Assembly: GCA_009379845.1 (NCBI GenBank)
Contig: WHSZ01000068.1
Location: forward strand, 1-33,081
Direction of reading: 5' to 3'
DNA: 33,081 nucleotides
Source: Pseudonocardiaceae bacterium
GTDB lineage: Bacteria > Actinomycetota > Actinomycetes > Mycobacteriales > Pseudonocardiaceae
The notes under the pieces were generated by a model. The model did no database searches. It saw only the letters and a list, made by a program, of their open reading frames with translations, and was not told the origin of the DNA. Shown here piece after piece: positions 31,612 through 33,081 of the stretch (position 1 is its first letter; the number at the start of each line of letters is the position of its first letter). The position numbers and the translations under genes are program-made.

Positions 31612-31702
31612 CGGGCATGCCCAGAGCGAACAACGCCCCCGGCAGCCATCTCGGCGGCATACGGTCGATCCGGACACGACCACCGAGCACAGGCAGGCAG
31701 CG

Positions 31703-32305
31703 ATGACAGCTCACGTGATACCCGACATGCGGTGGCCGGGCACCGGCCAGTCCCTGAATGACTCGCTCGACGAGCAGTTGTTACGCGACCGCATCATCTT
31801 CCTCGGCTCGGAGGTCACCGACGAGGTGGCCAACCGGATCACCGCGCAGCTCCTGCTGCTCGCCGCCGACGATCCGGTCAAGGACATCACGTTCTACATC
31901 AACTCGCCGGGCGGCTCGGTCACCGCGGGGATGGCCATCTACGACACCATGCGGCTCGTCAAGCCGGACGTGGCGACCTGGGGTCTCGGGTTCGTCGCCT
32001 CCATGGGCCAGTTCCTGCTGTCCTCCGGCACGTTGGGCAAGCGTCACCTGCTGCCCAACACCCGGGTCGTGATGCACCAACCCTCGGCCGGCATACGTGG
32101 CGCGGCTGCCGACGTCACCATTCAGGCCGACGTGTTCGGCAAGATGAAACGCCGGGTCGCGGAGATCACCGCGCGGCAGACCGGCCAGCCAGTTGAGCGG
32201 ATCATGGCCGACGCGGATCGGGACCACTGGTTCGACGCCGAGGAAGCACTGGCCTACGGCTTCGTGGACCACGTTGTCGGCGGGGAACAGCCGCTCACCG
32301 CGTAG
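31703..32305 (+). CDS. clpP: ATP-dependent Clp protease proteolytic subunit (ClpP)
   Basis: A 200-residue serine protease subunit. ATG 31703 is chosen because the frame upstream has no homology and this gives a normal ClpP length. The catalytic triad is present: Ser100 in GFVASMGQFLL, His125 in VVMHQPSAG and Asp174 in DRDHWFDAEEA. YINSPGGSVTAGMAIYDTM is the substrate-binding strand. ClpP normally forms two seven-membered rings and works with ClpX or ClpC. Here it is alone, without a second clpP or clpX next to it. This fits the additional ClpP3-like genes of actinomycetes, which are often induced under stress. The upstream gap of 31442-31702 holds the regulatory sites listed separately. Confidence 0.95.
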   Translation: MTAHVIPDMRWPGTGQSLNDSLDEQLLRDRIIFLGSEVTDEVANRITAQLLLLAADDPVKDITFYINSPGGSVTAGMAIYDTMRLVKPDVATWGLGFVASMGQFLLSSGTLGKRHLLPNTRVVMHQPSAGIRGAAADVTIQADVFGKMKRRVAEITARQTGQPVERIMADADRDHWFDAEEALAYGFVDHVVGGEQPLTA

Positions 32306-32338
32306 TTAAGACGGGGCGGCTCGACGTCGCGATAACGG

Positions 32339-32502
32339 CTAGCGACCTTTCTTCAGGAAGTCGAGGAACTCGGCCTTGCCGTGCCGTCTCGGACCTTGGC
32401 CTCCAGTTCAGGGTCGGTCGAGAACGTGAACGTCTCGCAACCCCCAGCGAGTCGGGCGGCGGCTCCAACGTTGCCGGCTAATTTGTTTAGCCGAACTTCC
32501 AT
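32339..32502 (-). pseudogene. Possible remnant of a small minus-strand gene
   Basis: The minus strand reads MEVRLNKLAGNVGAAARLAG then CETFTFSTDPELEAKVRDG. After a -1 shift it continues as KAEFLDFLKKGR and stop (TAG at 32341-32339). The unshifted frame stops early with a Ser-rich tail. The composition looks protein-like in both halves, suggesting a small gene (perhaps an antitoxin-like protein) broken by a one-base change. No family is recognised. The rest of the 32306-32568 gap is non-coding. Confidence 0.25.
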
Positions 32503-32555
32503 CGCTCGAAAGTCGGGCACTCGATCAGAGGTTCGAAAAGTGTCGGTGGCGCGGA

Positions 32556-32561
32556 TAGAAT
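32556..32561 (+). promoter_or_regulatory. Leaderless-type -10 box for right DUF222 gene
   Basis: TAGAAT lies seven bases before the ATG at 32569, the usual spacing for leaderless transcripts in actinobacteria (TANNNT). No ribosome site precedes the ATG. The left DUF222 copy has TCACAT at the same distance from its GTG, so its promoter appears weaker. Confidence 0.4.
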
Positions 32562-32568
32562 AGAACAT

Positions 32569-33081
32569 ATGAACGCACCCGCAGACGCTCCGGCCGGTGG
32601 TGAGTTGTGGCAGCTCACTGGCGAGGAGTTGCGGGATGAGCTCCGCTCGGCGGAGCGGGTGCTTAACCGTGCCTTCGGGCGTTCGTTGCAGGTGATTTCT
32701 GAGTTCCTGGCGCGTGGGGACACGTGTGGATACTCCAGTTTTCGGCGGTATGTGCAGGATGCGGTGAACCTCACCGACACCGACGCCCGTCATCGGATTA
32801 CCTACGCCCAGGCCTTGATCGGTACCCGCACCGTGACCGGCACGGTGATGCCGGCGCCGCTGGCGGAGACGGGGCGCGCGGTGGTGGAGGGGGTGGTGAG
32901 TCCGAAGCAGGTGGAGCAGATCCACAACACCCTCACCGACCTGCCCGACTGGACCCCCAGACGAAGTCCGGACCCAGGCGGAGCGGGACTTGGTGGCCGC
33001 GGCGCGGCGGTTTGATGCGGTGCAGGTGGCGCGGGTGGGGCAGCGGATCCATGCGCACCTCGATCCGGACGGCCCCGAACC
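32569..33081 (+). pseudogene. DUF222 / 13E12-type HNH endonuclease family gene, right copy, frameshifted and cut by window edge
   Basis: The frame from ATG 32569 gives MNAPADAPAGGELWQLTGEE and matches the left copy through LTDLPDWTP. At 32959 there is one extra A relative to the left copy (CCCCCAGACGA against CCCCCGACGA). The original frame then stops at 33015, while the +1 frame continues as DEVRTQAERDLVAAARRF, then DAVQVARVGQRIHAHLDPDG, to the window end. That continuation is normal DUF222 sequence, so the gene is disrupted by a single-base insertion unless this is a sequencing error or programmed shift. The frame is otherwise intact and about 90% identical to the left paralog in opposite orientation. 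The HNH part would lie outside the window. Confidence 0.8.

Noticed and set aside
31558..31702. Upstream in-frame start for clpP at 31574
   Set aside because: The extra 43 residues are unlike any ClpP N-terminus and would cover the regulatory sites; ATG 31703 gives the normal length.
1..33081. CRISPR arrays, tRNA or rRNA genes, transposases and integrases
   Set aside because: Looked for on both strands; no regular spaced repeats, cloverleaf-like sequences or recombinase motifs were found.

Overview
The window looks like chromosome from a high-GC actinomycete, most likely a member of the Pseudonocardiaceae (Amycolatopsis/Prauserella type). The reasons are strongly GC-biased third codon positions, many GTG starts, gene pairs overlapping by an ATGA or a single base, a DUF222/HNH repeat family, and a DrrAB-like exporter. 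This placement is inferred from style and gene content; there is no rRNA or other marker gene in the window. No tRNA, rRNA, CRISPR array, complete insertion sequence or integrase was recognised.

Layout. Both ends carry copies of the same DUF222 (13E12-type HNH) gene pointing outward, so about 32 kb is bracketed by an inverted repeat. The right copy has a one-base frameshift. From left to right: an RmlB-like sugar-nucleotide dehydratase with an altered catalytic motif behind a LysR regulator; a three-helix MmpS-like membrane protein; a TetR regulator with an unusual C-terminal domain, divergent from a DrrAB-type drug ABC exporter, with a perfect 25-bp palindrome between them; and an accessory island made of tcmP, a three-Cys-motif DUF5131 (phage Gp37/Gp68) gene and a small DNA-binding-like protein, with a near-perfect operator containing both divergent -10 boxes. 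Next come a broken 3' piece of msrA, an AraC regulator, an NmrA-type reductase, a small membrane protein and an intact msrA.

The middle (12.1-23.6 kb) is a surface-glycan block. A DUF3048 protein is divergent from seven plus-strand genes: an anchored secreted protein, two translationally coupled acyltransferase-3-type membrane proteins (one lacking the catalytic His), two paralogous proteins with an N-terminal SHOCT-like helix pair, Pro-rich linker, single membrane helix and secreted domain, a large two-module glycosyltransferase and a coiled-coil GT2 glycosyltransferase. One paralog gene contains a 44-nt palindrome that is translated in frame.

The right part has a GabR-like MocR regulator, a class III aminotransferase and an APC permease (probably amine or omega-amino-acid use), then a minus-strand pair of a GT2 enzyme and a pyruvyltransferase-like coiled-coil protein. 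A 31-residue membrane protein follows. Then a short minus-strand transcription unit with a textbook terminator lies divergent from a solitary clpP gene, whose upstream region contains a good match to a ClgR-type box. The most promising poorly described system is the tcmP/DUF5131/regulator island; the translated palindrome and the active/inactive acyltransferase pair are the next best leads.
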